In this document: piece after piece, positions 16,095 to 24,395 of the stretch
Layout of the letters: the number at the start of each line of letters is the position of its first letter
Numbering within the stretch: the first letter of the stretch is position 1
Made by a program: the position numbers and the translations under genes
NCBI GenBank assembly: GCA_026003935.1
Contig: BPIE01000001.1
Location: 930,001-994,000 of the forward strand
DNA length: 64,000 nt
Source of the DNA: Tepidiforma sp.
GTDB lineage: Bacteria; Chloroflexota; Dehalococcoidia; Tepidiformales; Tepidiformaceae
Reading direction: 5' to 3'
The notes under the pieces: model-generated
Told to the model about the DNA's origin: nothing
Seen by the model: the letters and a program-made list of their open reading frames with translations, nothing else
Databases searched by the model: none

Positions 16095-17984
16095 TTGACG
16101 ACAGCAACAGCTACAAGCGGTGCTCTTTCGGAGAAGGGCTACAACGGGAAGATGCTCAATGTGAATCTCACGACGGGTGAGATTACGGTTGAGTACCCGG
16201 ATGATTCGCTCTATCGGCAGTACCTCGGCGGGTACGGAATCGGCGCACGGATGCTCTGGGACCGGGTGCCAAAGGGCGCGGACCCGCTGGGGCCCGAGAA
16301 CATGCTGGGCATGTTTGCGGGGCTTCTGACGGGGACGCCGCTTTTCGGCCAGCGGTGGCAGGTGGTGTGCAAGAGCCCGCTGACGGGCGGCTGGGGCGAC
16401 GCGAACTGCGGCGGCGACTTCGGCGGGGTGCTGAAGCTGGCCGGCTGGGACGGGATCATGTTCTTCGGCAAGTCGGAGAAGCCCGTCTACCTGCTCATCG
16501 ACAACGACAAGGTCGAGCTGCGGGACGCGAGCGACCTGTGGGGCCAGGGCGCCATCGAGAACGAGAAGGTGCTCAAGGACCGGCACGGCAAGCGGGCGAG
16601 CGTGGCGAACATCGGGCCGGCGGGTGAGACGCTCTCGCTCATCAGCGGCGTGTGCAACGACCACGGCCGCCTGGCGGCGCGCTCGGGCGTCGGGGCGGTG
16701 ATGGGCTCGAAGAAGCTGAAGGCGGTGGTGGTGCTGGCGGAGCGGAAGGTGATCAGCCAGACGCCGGAGACGACGAAGATGCTCCGGGAGAACCTCGACC
16801 AGTTCGTGAAGCCGCTGCGGGACTTCTTCCACAACTTCGGCACGACGGGCATCACGGCGATGTCGGCGCTCAACGGCGACAGCCCGGTGAAGAACTGGGG
16901 CGGAGTCGGCATCATCGACTTCCCGCAGGCGCAGCAAATTGACGGCGGCTCGCAGATCAACCCGCGGATGGAGAAGTCGTACGGCTGCTGGCGCTGCCCG
17001 ATGGCGTGCGGCGCGGAGTCGAAGGAATCGACGAATCCGAAGTACCCGTATCCGCACCACACGCACCGGCCTGAGTACGAGGCGATGGCGGCTTTCGGGA
17101 CGATGAACCTCGTGGCGGACCCGGATGCGCTGATCTACGCGAACCACCTGTGCAACGAGTACGGGTTCGACGTGATCAGCGCGGGCGGCGCCATCTCGAT
17201 GGCGATCGAGTGCTACGAGAACGGCATCATCACCAAGGAGGACACGGAGGGCATCGAGCTGCGCTGGGGCGACGCCGATGCGATGATCGAGTTCCTCAAG
17301 GCGATGGGCGAGCGCCGGGGGATCGCGGCGGTGTTCGCCGACGGCGTGAAGGCGGCGGCCGAGAAGATCGGACGCGGGGCAGAGAAGTACGCGATGCACA
17401 TCGGCGGACAGGAGCTGCCGATGCACGACCCGAAGCTCCAGCCGGAGTACCACACGACGTACAAGCTGGACCCGACGCCGGCCCGGCACACGCAGTACGA
17501 GGGCAACAAGCGGCTCGGGAAGATCCCGCCGGCGCCGGCGGACAACAAGGTCTACACCGGCCGCGGCGAGCACCACAAGGGCGCGAGCGAGTACATGCAC
17601 GTGGTGAACGCGGGCGGGATGTGCCAGTTCGTGATGATGGCAGCGAACACGGCCAATATGCCGACGTGGTTCAACGCGGTGACGGGCTGGGACATGGACC
17701 TCGACGAGATGATGCAGGTCGGCGAGCGCATCGCGAACCTGCGCATGGCGTACGAGGTGCGCGAAGGCGGCAACCCGCGGAAGCGGTACGTGCCGCCGCG
17801 GGTGACGGGTGAATCGACCGAGGCGACGCACGCGGGGCCGCTGCAGGGCGTCAAGCTCGATACCGAGACGCTCGAGGTCGAGTTCCTCAAGGCGTGCGAT
17901 TGGGACACGGAGACGTGCAAGCCGTCGAAGGCGAAGCTCGAATCGCTCGGGCTTGCCGACGTGGCTGCCGTGTTGCACGCCTGA
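16095..17984 (+). CDS. Aldehyde ferredoxin oxidoreductase (tungsten/molybdopterin, 4Fe-4S)
   Basis: 629-residue enzyme of the AOR family, which oxidises aldehydes to acids with ferredoxin, or reduces acids in reverse, using a tungsten bis-pterin cofactor. N-terminal YNGKMLNVNLTTGEI is the family start. The 4Fe-4S ligands are C298, C301, C305 (CWRCPMAC) and C510 (GGMCQF). The start is TTG 16095, after GGAGG and GGGAG; the next ATG would cut into the conserved N-terminus. Codon usage is less G-biased than in neighbours, with more C-ending codons. It stands alone, with no pterin or ferredoxin gene beside it, and ends in a strong terminator. Substrate class within AOR/FOR/GOR is not resolved. Confidence 0.93.
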   Translation: MTTATATSGALSEKGYNGKMLNVNLTTGEITVEYPDDSLYRQYLGGYGIGARMLWDRVPKGADPLGPENMLGMFAGLLTGTPLFGQRWQVVCKSPLTGGWGDANCGGDFGGVLKLAGWDGIMFFGKSEKPVYLLIDNDKVELRDASDLWGQGAIENEKVLKDRHGKRASVANIGPAGETLSLISGVCNDHGRLAARSGVGAVMGSKKLKAVVVLAERKVISQTPETTKMLRENLDQFVKPLRDFFHNFGTTGITAMSALNGDSPVKNWGGVGIIDFPQAQQIDGGSQINPRMEKSYGCWRCPMACGAESKESTNPKYPYPHHTHRPEYEAMAAFGTMNLVADPDALIYANHLCNEYGFDVISAGGAISMAIECYENGIITKEDTEGIELRWGDADAMIEFLKAMGERRGIAAVFADGVKAAAEKIGRGAEKYAMHIGGQELPMHDPKLQPEYHTTYKLDPTPARHTQYEGNKRLGKIPPAPADNKVYTGRGEHHKGASEYMHVVNAGGMCQFVMMAANTANMPTWFNAVTGWDMDLDEMMQVGERIANLRMAYEVREGGNPRKRYVPPRVTGESTEATHAGPLQGVKLDTETLEVEFLKACDWDTETCKPSKAKLESLGLADVAAVLHA

Positions 17985-18010
17985 TTGCAGGTTCGGCGGC
18001 GCAGCAACGG

Positions 18011-18045
18011 GCGCCCCTCCCATCCTGGGAGGGGCGCTTCGTTTT
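18011..18045 (+). terminator. Intrinsic terminator after the AOR gene
   Basis: Perfect 12-bp stem (GCGCCCCTCCCA / TGGGAGGGGCGC) with a 3-nt loop, followed by TTCGTTTT. It lies 26 nt after the AOR stop. Confidence 0.9.
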
Positions 18046-18160
18046 GGCGTGCGTTATGGCGGGGGAAACGGGCGGCCCGCGCTTTACCGCCGTTTGTGCC
18101 GTGATGCGGCACGGTACGGGGTGTGCGGGCCGGCGAGCCCGAACCGTGAAGGAGAGCAGC

Positions 18161-19180
18161 GTGACCGATCGGTATGACGAATCGCGGCAGGAGGCAGCAG
18201 CGCGGGCACACGCGGTGTTCGAAGCCGCGATGTTCGAAATCAAGCGGGTCATCGTGGGGCAGGAGCAGATGCTGGAGCGGGTGCTGGTGGCGCTCCTGGC
18301 GAATGGCCACCTGCTCATCGAGGGTGTGCCCGGGCTGGCGAAGACGCTGACGGTGAAAACCGTCGCCGAGGTGCTGGGAGGGACGTTCCACCGGGTGCAG
18401 TTCACGCCGGACCTCGTCCCGGGCGACCTCGTTGGGACGCGCATCTACCGGCCGGACACCGGCACCTTCGTCGCCGAGAAAGGGCCGGTGTTCTGCAACA
18501 TCCTGCTGGCGGATGAAATCAACCGGGCGCCGGCGAAGGTGCAGTCGGCGCTGCTGGAGGTGATGCAGGAGCGGCAGGTGACGATTGGGCTGGAGACGTT
18601 CCGGGTGCCGCACCCGTTCTTGGTGATGGCGACGCAGAACCCGATCGAGTCGGAGGGGACGTATCCGCTGCCGGAGGCGCAGGTCGACCGGTTCATGATG
18701 AAGGTGATTGTGGACTACCCGGCGGAGGCGGAGGAGCTGGCGATCGTCCAGCGGTCGCTGGCGCCCGTTGGGGAGGTGAAGCGCGTGCTGCCGATGGAGG
18801 AGCTTGCGCGCTACCAGGCGCTGACGGCCGAGGTGTACGTAGACCGGGCGGTGGCAGAGTACGCGGTGGCGCTGGCGAACGCGACGCGGCACCCGGAGCG
18901 GTATGGGCTGGTCCGGCACAAGGAGCACATCGCGTTTGGATCGAGCCCGCGCGGAAGCATCAACCTGGTCCACGCGGCGCGGGCGGCGGCGCTCCTTCGG
19001 GGACGGGCGTACGTGCTGCCGGGGGATGTGTTCGACCTTGCGCGGGATGTCCTGCGGCACCGGATGGTGCTCACCTACCAGGCGCTCGCGGAGGGGGTGA
19101 CGCCGGACCAGATTCTCGACGGGATCCTGGCGGCGGTGCCGGTACCGCGGATCGAGCTCGCTGCCGGGGCGACGGCGTGA
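18161..19180 (+). CDS. MoxR-type AAA+ ATPase
   Basis: 339-residue MoxR ATPase. Walker A-like GVPGLAKT at 55-62, Walker B LLADEINRA at 115-123, and sensor-1 region MATQNPIESEGTYPLPEAQ. GTG 18161 is chosen because AAGGAGAG lies 5 nt before it. MoxR proteins are chaperone-like ATPases that mature or activate partner complexes, often working with VWA-domain proteins. Here the gene overlaps the DUF58 gene (GTGA), which in turn overlaps the VWA gene (ATGA), giving the standard MoxR-DUF58-VWA operon. The client protein is not evident; the upstream AOR is separated by a terminator. Confidence 0.92.
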   Translation: MTDRYDESRQEAAARAHAVFEAAMFEIKRVIVGQEQMLERVLVALLANGHLLIEGVPGLAKTLTVKTVAEVLGGTFHRVQFTPDLVPGDLVGTRIYRPDTGTFVAEKGPVFCNILLADEINRAPAKVQSALLEVMQERQVTIGLETFRVPHPFLVMATQNPIESEGTYPLPEAQVDRFMMKVIVDYPAEAEELAIVQRSLAPVGEVKRVLPMEELARYQALTAEVYVDRAVAEYAVALANATRHPERYGLVRHKEHIAFGSSPRGSINLVHAARAAALLRGRAYVLPGDVFDLARDVLRHRMVLTYQALAEGVTPDQILDGILAAVPVPRIELAAGATA

Positions 19181-20100
19181 GTGCGCTTCTCGCCCGGCGG
19201 CCGACGCGGGAGGCACCGGGCCCGGGGCCGATGCCGGAGGCGGTGCTGCGTGCGCTGGACATCACGGTGGGGCGGCGGGTGAGCAGCCTTCTCGCGGGGG
19301 ACTTCCGCTCGCATGGGCTCGGGACGGGGACGGAGTTTGCGCAGGTGCGGGAGTACGTGCCCGGGGATGACGTGCGGCGTATCGATTGGAATGTGACGGC
19401 GCGGACGTTGGTGCCGCACGTCCGGGAGTACGTGGCGGAGCGCGTGCTGACCACGTGGCTGGTGCTGGATGCCTCGGCTTCGATGCAGTTCGGGACGGCT
19501 GACCGGCGGAAGTACGACGTGGCGGAGGGTGTGGCGCTGGCTGCGGGGCATGTCGCTACGCGGCATGGGAACGCGCTCGGGGTGTATGTGTTCGGGGGCG
19601 AGGCTGAGCGGGTAATGCGCCCGGCACAGGGGCGGGCGGGGCTCCTGGCGCTGCTGCTCGCGCTGCGGATGCAGCCCCCGCCGGAGGGCGCGGCGGCATC
19701 GCTGGGTCGGGCGCTGGGGCGGGTCGACCGGCTCGCGGGCAGGGGCCGGCTCGTGATGGTGGTCTCGGATTTTCGGGGGCCCCGCGATTGGGAACGGCCG
19801 CTGCTCCAGCTGTGCGGCCGGCACGACGTCATCGCGGTGGAGGTTCGCGACCCGCGCGAGCAGGAGCTCCCGGACGTGGGCGAGCTCTGGCTGGTGGACC
19901 CGGAGACCGGGCGCCGGCTGCGGGTGGACACGGGTTCACGGCGGCTGCGGGAACGGTTCGCGGCGGCTGCGGCGGCGGAGCGGGCGCAGGTGGCGGGGGC
20001 GATTGCGCGCTGCGGAGCCCGCCACATCGTGCTTTCGACGGCCGGTGACTGGCTGCGGCCGCTGGCCATGGGGCTCGCGGAGAAAGGACTGGTTCGATGA
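19177..20100 (+). CDS. DUF58 domain protein
   Basis: 307 residues. It contains the DUF58 hallmark YVPGDDVRRIDWNVTAR (about residue 65-81) followed by a VWA-like strand with LDASASMQF. Start GTG 19177 overlaps the MoxR stop by 4 nt. DUF58 proteins occur with MoxR and VWA proteins and probably present the partner that the ATPase remodels. No transmembrane helix is seen in this copy, unlike many DUF58 proteins that start with two. Confidence 0.88.
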   Translation: MSALLARRPTREAPGPGPMPEAVLRALDITVGRRVSSLLAGDFRSHGLGTGTEFAQVREYVPGDDVRRIDWNVTARTLVPHVREYVAERVLTTWLVLDASASMQFGTADRRKYDVAEGVALAAGHVATRHGNALGVYVFGGEAERVMRPAQGRAGLLALLLALRMQPPPEGAAASLGRALGRVDRLAGRGRLVMVVSDFRGPRDWERPLLQLCGRHDVIAVEVRDPREQELPDVGELWLVDPETGRRLRVDTGSRRLRERFAAAAAAERAQVAGAIARCGARHIVLSTAGDWLRPLAMGLAEKGLVR

Positions 20101-21101
20101 CATTCTTGTGGCCGTGGATGCTGCTCGGGCTGGGACTGGTGCCGCTGCTGGCCGGAGTCTATGCGCTGGCGCAGCGGCGGCGGTCGGGGTATGCGGTGCG
20201 CTTCACCAACCTGGACCTTCTGGCGAACGTGGTGGAAGGGAGCCCGGGCTGGCGCAGGCACGTGCCGCCGACGCTCTATCTGCTGGCGATCGCTGCGGTG
20301 GTATTCACGCTGGCGCGGCCGCAGCTCGTGACGAAGACGCCCCGGCAGGAGGGGACGGTGGTGCTGGTGACGGATGTCTCGGGCTCGATGAACGCGACGG
20401 ATGTGAGTCCGACGCGGATGGCCGCTGCACAGGAAGCAGCGCACACGCTGGTGGACGAGCTGCCGGAGGGGTTCCGCATCAGTCTGATTAGCTTCTCGAG
20501 CGGGGTGAACGTCCTCGTTCCTCCGACGACTGAGAAGGAGCAGGTGCACGCGGCCATCGAGCGGCTGGCGCCGCTTGGCGGGACAGCGATGGGCGACGCA
20601 ATTGCGGCGGCGGTGGACGTGGTCCGGGCGGCGCTCGGCGAGGACGGCGCGGCGGGCGGGGACCCGACGGCCCCCATCCGCGGGGAGGGAGAGGCTGCGC
20701 CGGCGGTGATCGTGCTGCTCTCGGACGGGGCGAACACGGTGGGCACCTACCAGCCGCTGGATGCGGCGCAGCTTGCGGCGGAGGCGGGCGTGCCGGTGTA
20801 CGCGGTGGCGCTGGGGACGCCGGACGGGGTGGCCGTGGTGGTCGACCCGCAGGGGCGGCAGCGCACGGTGCGGGTCCCCCCGGACGTGGAGACCCTGCAA
20901 GCGGTGGCCGAGCTGACGGGCGGGCGCGCCTTCGAAGCACCGGGGACGAGCGAGCTGCAGAGCATCTACCAGGACCTCGGCGACCGCATCGGGTATATCG
21001 AGAAGCGGACGGAGGTGAGCTGGGCGGGGGCCGGGCTGGCGGGAGTGCTCGTGCTGGCGGGCGGTACGCTGGGGCTGCTCTGGTTCAACCGCTTCCCGTA
21101 A
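20097..21101 (+). CDS. VWA-domain membrane protein (BatA-like)
   Basis: 334 residues with TM helices near 6-25 and 58-74, a VWA domain from about residue 86, and a last TM helix near the C-terminus. The MIDAS metal site D93-x-S95-G-S97 (VTDVSGSM) is intact, with the downstream T and D residues in place (GGTAMGD, LLSDGAN). This layout is that of BatA-type aerotolerance proteins. It overlaps DUF58 by ATGA and closes the MoxR operon. The VWA head should face the outside of the membrane (inference). Confidence 0.9.
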   Translation: MTFLWPWMLLGLGLVPLLAGVYALAQRRRSGYAVRFTNLDLLANVVEGSPGWRRHVPPTLYLLAIAAVVFTLARPQLVTKTPRQEGTVVLVTDVSGSMNATDVSPTRMAAAQEAAHTLVDELPEGFRISLISFSSGVNVLVPPTTEKEQVHAAIERLAPLGGTAMGDAIAAAVDVVRAALGEDGAAGGDPTAPIRGEGEAAPAVIVLLSDGANTVGTYQPLDAAQLAAEAGVPVYAVALGTPDGVAVVVDPQGRQRTVRVPPDVETLQAVAELTGGRAFEAPGTSELQSIYQDLGDRIGYIEKRTEVSWAGAGLAGVLVLAGGTLGLLWFNRFP

Positions 21102-21154
21102 TCCTTGCGATTCGTTCACGATCGAATGAGATTGCGCCGGGGACAGAGATTCGG

Positions 21155-21160
21155 TAGGGT
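21155..21160 (+). promoter_or_regulatory. Candidate -10 (TAGGGT) with TTGCGC -35, leaderless
   Basis: TAGGGT is followed by 6 nt and then ATG 21167. TTGCGC lies at 21132-21137 with a 17-nt spacer. This is the best-supported example of the leaderless pattern in the window. Confidence 0.48.
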
Positions 21161-21166
21161 TCCGTC

Positions 21167-21970
21167 ATGCCGTTCGCGGTATGCAACGGGGTGCGGCTGT
21201 ACTACGAGGTGCACGGCGAAGGCGAGCCGCTGCTGCTCGTGATGGGACAGGGGAGCGACCACCACGGCTGGGACCCGGTACGGGACGATTTCGCGAGCCG
21301 CTTCCGGGTCATCGTCTACGACCACCGGGGGACGGGGCTGAGCGACAAGCCGAAGGCTCCGCCGTACACGACGCGGATGCTGGCGGCAGACGCGGTGGCG
21401 CTGCTCGACCACTTGGGCATCGGGCGGGCGCACATCTATGGGATTTCGATGGGCGGGCGCATCTGCCAGTGGCTCGCGATCGACTACCCGGAGCGGGTGG
21501 GCGCGGTGGTTCTGGGGTGCACGACGCCGGGGGATGCGCACGGCGTGAAGCGCCCGGCGGAGGTCGACGAGAAGATGCGGAATCGGCCATCGGACCCTGA
21601 GGAGGCTGCGACCTGGCTGGCTGAGGAGATGGTGAGCCCGGAATGGCTGGCTGGGCACCCCGAATACCTGGCATTTTTGCGCGAACGGGCGCGGAATCCT
21701 ATCCCGGGGTATGCGCAGCGGTTGCATTACGAAGCAAGCCAGGGGCACGATGCATGGGAGCGGCTGACGGAGATACGCGCGCCGGTGCTGGTGATCCACG
21801 GGACGCAGGACCGGATCAACCCGACGGCGAATGCGGAGCTGCTGGCGCGGCGCATCCCGGGGGCGGAGCTGCAGTATATCGAAGGAGGGCGGCACGGGTA
21901 CTTCATCGAGTACCGCGAGGCGGCGGGAGCGGCAGTGATGGGGTTCCTGGAGCGTCACACCACAAGGTAG
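21167..21970 (+). CDS. Alpha/beta hydrolase
   Basis: 267-residue alpha/beta-hydrolase fold protein. The nucleophile elbow GISMGG holds S94, and the oxyanion region is VMGQGSDHHGW near residue 25-35. The acid lies in HGTQDRINP and the base is the histidine in GGRHGYFIEY near the C-terminus, so the triad looks complete. It resembles haloperoxidase/esterase-type hydrolases; the substrate is open. A TAGGGT hexamer ends 6 nt before the ATG. The next gene starts 9 nt later, after its own TAGGGT copy inside this gene's end. Confidence 0.88.
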   Translation: MPFAVCNGVRLYYEVHGEGEPLLLVMGQGSDHHGWDPVRDDFASRFRVIVYDHRGTGLSDKPKAPPYTTRMLAADAVALLDHLGIGRAHIYGISMGGRICQWLAIDYPERVGAVVLGCTTPGDAHGVKRPAEVDEKMRNRPSDPEEAATWLAEEMVSPEWLAGHPEYLAFLRERARNPIPGYAQRLHYEASQGHDAWERLTEIRAPVLVIHGTQDRINPTANAELLARRIPGAELQYIEGGRHGYFIEYREAAGAAVMGFLERHTTR

Positions 21971-21973
21971 GGT
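21968..21973 (+). promoter_or_regulatory. Candidate -10 (TAGGGT), leaderless
   Basis: TAGGGT is followed by 6 nt and then ATG 21980. It is the same hexamer and spacing as at 21155. The TAG is also the stop codon of the hydrolase gene, so chance cannot be excluded. Confidence 0.35.
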
Positions 21974-21979
21974 GCGGGC

Positions 21980-22744
21980 ATGCATTTGCAACGGAAGATC
22001 ATGGGGTTTTCGCGCGATGTGGGGCGGCGGTTGGACCGCGCGCTGGGGGAGAACCTGCTGGGGCTGTACCTCCACGGTTCGGCGACGATGGGGGCGTTCC
22101 AGTACCAGCGGTCGGATTTCGACATGTTGGCGGTGGTGGAGCGTCCGCTGACGAAGGATGAGCAGCGGGAAGTGGCGGCGCTGCTGATGGACCCGGAGAT
22201 GCCGTGTCCAGGCTCGGGGCTGGAGCTGAGCATCGTGACGGATGCGTCGCTTGACGAGGAGAGCCATTCGCCGCCGTTCGAGCTGCACCTGTGCACGGTG
22301 CCGGAGGCGCGGGCATTTGTGGACGGGCACGGCCACCCCGGCGACCCGGACCTGCTGCTCCACTATGCGGTGGCGCGGGAGAAGGGGCGGGCGATCATCG
22401 GACCGCCGCCGGAGGAGATGTTCCCGGAGATTCCGCGGAGCTGGGTGTTGGAGGCGATGGCCGACGAGCTGGGGTGGGCGCTGGCAAATGCGACGCCGGG
22501 CTATGCGGTGCTCAACGCCGTGCGCGCGCTGCGCTATGCGTACACGGGCGACCTCGTGAGCAAGCAGGAGGGGGCGTACTGGTTCTTCCGCCAGCGGCGG
22601 AACATGATGCCGGTCCGACTGGCGCTGAAGCAGCACCTTGGGCGCGCGGCGACGGGCCCGAGCCAGGAACACGCGGAGCGGTTCGTGGCGTGGGTGCTGG
22701 ACGAGATCAACCGGGTGCGGCTCGAGCTCGACGAGGAAGAGTAG
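21980..22744 (+). CDS. AadA-like nucleotidyltransferase (DUF4111 type)
   Basis: 254 residues. The polymerase-beta-type nucleotidyltransferase signature is clear: GLYLHGSATMGAFQYQRSDFDMLAVV, i.e. GS followed by a DxD pair that binds Mg-ATP. The C-terminal helical part (ANATPGYAVLNAVRALRYAYTG) matches the aminoglycoside adenylyltransferase fold (AadA, DUF4111). It could adenylylate an aminoglycoside such as streptomycin/spectinomycin or an unknown substrate; resistance cannot be claimed. It runs directly into a GNAT acetyltransferase gene. Confidence 0.85.
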   Translation: MHLQRKIMGFSRDVGRRLDRALGENLLGLYLHGSATMGAFQYQRSDFDMLAVVERPLTKDEQREVAALLMDPEMPCPGSGLELSIVTDASLDEESHSPPFELHLCTVPEARAFVDGHGHPGDPDLLLHYAVAREKGRAIIGPPPEEMFPEIPRSWVLEAMADELGWALANATPGYAVLNAVRALRYAYTGDLVSKQEGAYWFFRQRRNMMPVRLALKQHLGRAATGPSQEHAERFVAWVLDEINRVRLELDEEE

Positions 22745-22751
22745 CCCGCCT

Positions 22752-23238
22752 GTGGCCGGCTGGAGGGTGCGCCGCGCGAGCCCGGAGGATGCCGCTGCGC
22801 TTGCGCGGCTGCGCTGGGAGTTCCGGGTGGAGGCTGGGGAACCGGTCGAATCGGAGGCAGCGTTCCTTGACCGGGCTGCGCGGTGGATGGCAGCGCGGCT
22901 CGCGGGCGACCGCTGGCAGGCGTGGCTTGCGGAAGTCGATGGGGCTGCGCCCGCGGGCTGTATTTGGCTGCAGGTCATCGAGAAGCTCCCGAACCCGGGC
23001 GACGAGGAGGAGCTGCACGGGTACGTGACGAGTCTGTTTGTGGCCCCGGCGCTCCGGGGGAAGGGGACTCGGGAGCCTGCTCCTCGAGGCAGCGCTTGAT
23101 TCGTGCCGCGCGGCGGGAGTCGACTCCGTGGTGCTCTGGCCGACGACACGGAGCCGGCCGCTCTATGAACGGCTGGGTTTTGCCAGCCCGGGCGATGTGA
23201 TGGAGCTGCGGATGGGCACTGGCCGGCGGCTCCCCTGA
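22752..23238 (+). pseudogene. GNAT acetyltransferase, frameshifted
   Basis: Begins GTG 22752, 7 nt after the nucleotidyltransferase stop. The first frame encodes an acetyltransferase N-half (WRVRRASPEDAAALARLRWEF, then VTSLFVAPALRGKG), which breaks at the acetyl-CoA loop. From 23068 the +1 frame continues with LGSLLLEAALDSCRAAGVD and ends in the typical RPLYERLGF. Removing one base near 23064-23067 (a GGGGA run) rebuilds the RGxGxG motif and a ~161-residue GNAT protein. Because both halves are intact, a sequence indel is the likely cause. Substrate unknown. Confidence 0.82.
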
Positions 23239-23246
23239 CCGCCTGA

Positions 23247-23825
23247 TTACTCGCGGGGCGGCCGGGCCAGGCTGCCGTCGGGCGGAGGCGGGAGCGGCGG
23301 CGGATGAGGAAGGCTGCCGCCCGGGTAGGGTGTCGGGGTTGCCGGGGGGCCGGGCGGCTCGGTGGGGAGCGGCGGCGGGGGTACGACCGGGGTCGCGGGA
23401 GGGGGTGGAGGCGGGGGAGTCGGCGACGGCGGGGCCGGTGTGGGGTGGGGAGGCTCGGTGGCTGCAGGGACGGGAGGCTGGGCAGGGGTGGCCGGCGGGG
23501 GAGCTGCAGGGGCGGGCGGACGTACGTAGGTGGGGGCGGGAGCCGAAGCGCCTGTCCCGGAGCGTGGAAGCCCCCGGACCTGGTCGAGTGTGAGACGCGG
23601 GATGGGTGTGGGGGACGGAGTCAACGCGGGCGGCGTGGCGCCGTGGGCGGCGGCATCGGGAGTCGGCGTGCCGTGCGCGGATTCGGGGGTGGCATGGTCG
23701 GCGCTCTCGGCGGCCGGCGTTTCCGTGGCGGGGGGCGGGGCAGCAGCACCGCCCATGGTGGACTGGTAGGCGAGTGCACCTGCGGCGAGCAATGCGCCGA
23801 CGAAGATGAGGTTGCCTTTGTTCAC
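23247..23825 (-). CDS. Proline-rich membrane-anchored protein
   Basis: 192 residues. GTG start, then a short hydrophobic anchor (NLIFVGALLAAGALAY), and the rest is a Pro/Ala/Thr-rich low-complexity chain with runs of 4-7 prolines. No domain found. It is the last - strand gene after rpsI, 163 nt away, and the hairpin at 23929 stands between them. A cell-wall-spanning or extended surface role is possible. Low-complexity translation alone is weak evidence in GC-rich DNA, but the clean signal-anchor start supports a real gene. Confidence 0.6.
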   Translation of the reverse strand: MNKGNLIFVGALLAAGALAYQSTMGGAAAPPPATETPAAESADHATPESAHGTPTPDAAAHGATPPALTPSPTPIPRLTLDQVRGLPRSGTGASAPAPTYVRPPAPAAPPPATPAQPPVPAATEPPHPTPAPPSPTPPPPPPPATPVVPPPPLPTEPPGPPATPTPYPGGSLPHPPPLPPPPDGSLARPPRE

Positions 23826-23928
23826 TGCGGCCGACGCCTCCCCATGATGGGCATCGGCGCGGGGGCGTCTGGGCTGGGGCGCGGGCAGGGGACGTGCGCG
23901 TGACGGGATGGTGACGGGCCGAGCGCGC

Positions 23929-23955
23929 CGAGGCCCCCGGTGCCGGGGGGCCTCG
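23929..23955 (-). terminator. Hairpin after rpsI
   Basis: CGAGGCCCCCGG / CCGGGGGGCCTCG with a 2-nt loop and one bulged G, 34 nt beyond the rpsI stop. No T tract follows on the - strand, so it may terminate poorly or only protect the mRNA end. Confidence 0.45.
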
Positions 23956-23988
23956 CGGAATGTGCGAACGAGCGATTCGGGCGCGCGG

Positions 23989-24390
23989 CTAGCGCTTGGT
24001 GAACTGCGGTGCCTTGCGGGCGCGCTTGAGACCAGGCTTCTTGCGCTCCTTCATGCGGGCATCGCGGGTGAGGAGATTTTCGGGGCGCTTGAGGAGGGGC
24101 TTGAGCGACGGGTCGGAGGCGACGAGTGCCCGGGCGATGCCCATCTGGATGGCGCCGGCCCAGCCGCTGACACCGCCGCCGGCGCATTTGATGGTGGCGG
24201 AGAAGCGGCCTTCGCGGCCGAGGCGGCGCAGGGGTTCGAGAATTTCGACGCGATGGGTGGCGCGGGAGAAGACCTCTTCCATCGGCTTGCCGTTGACGAT
24301 GATGGCGCCGGAGCCGGGGATGAGGCGGACACGCGCGACGGCGGTCTTGCGGCGGCCAGTGCCGTAGTAGTACTGCTGCTGCTCGGCCAT
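23989..24390 (-). CDS. rpsI: 30S ribosomal protein S9
   Basis: 133 residues (E. coli 130). It contains GTGRRKTAVARV near the start, GGGVSGWAGAIQMGIARAL in the middle and the basic C-terminal tail ending PQFTKR that reaches the ribosomal P site. It lies 5 nt after rplM, the usual L13-S9 pair, here joined to the alpha operon through truA. Confidence 0.97.
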   Translation of the reverse strand: MAEQQQYYYGTGRRKTAVARVRLIPGSGAIIVNGKPMEEVFSRATHRVEILEPLRRLGREGRFSATIKCAGGGVSGWAGAIQMGIARALVASDPSLKPLLKRPENLLTRDARMKERKKPGLKRARKAPQFTKR

Positions 24391-24395
24391 CTGGG

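Noticed and set aside
21116-23149. 677-codon open frame on the - strand
   Set aside because: Covers the hydrolase, nucleotidyltransferase and GNAT genes, all with clear family motifs on the + strand.
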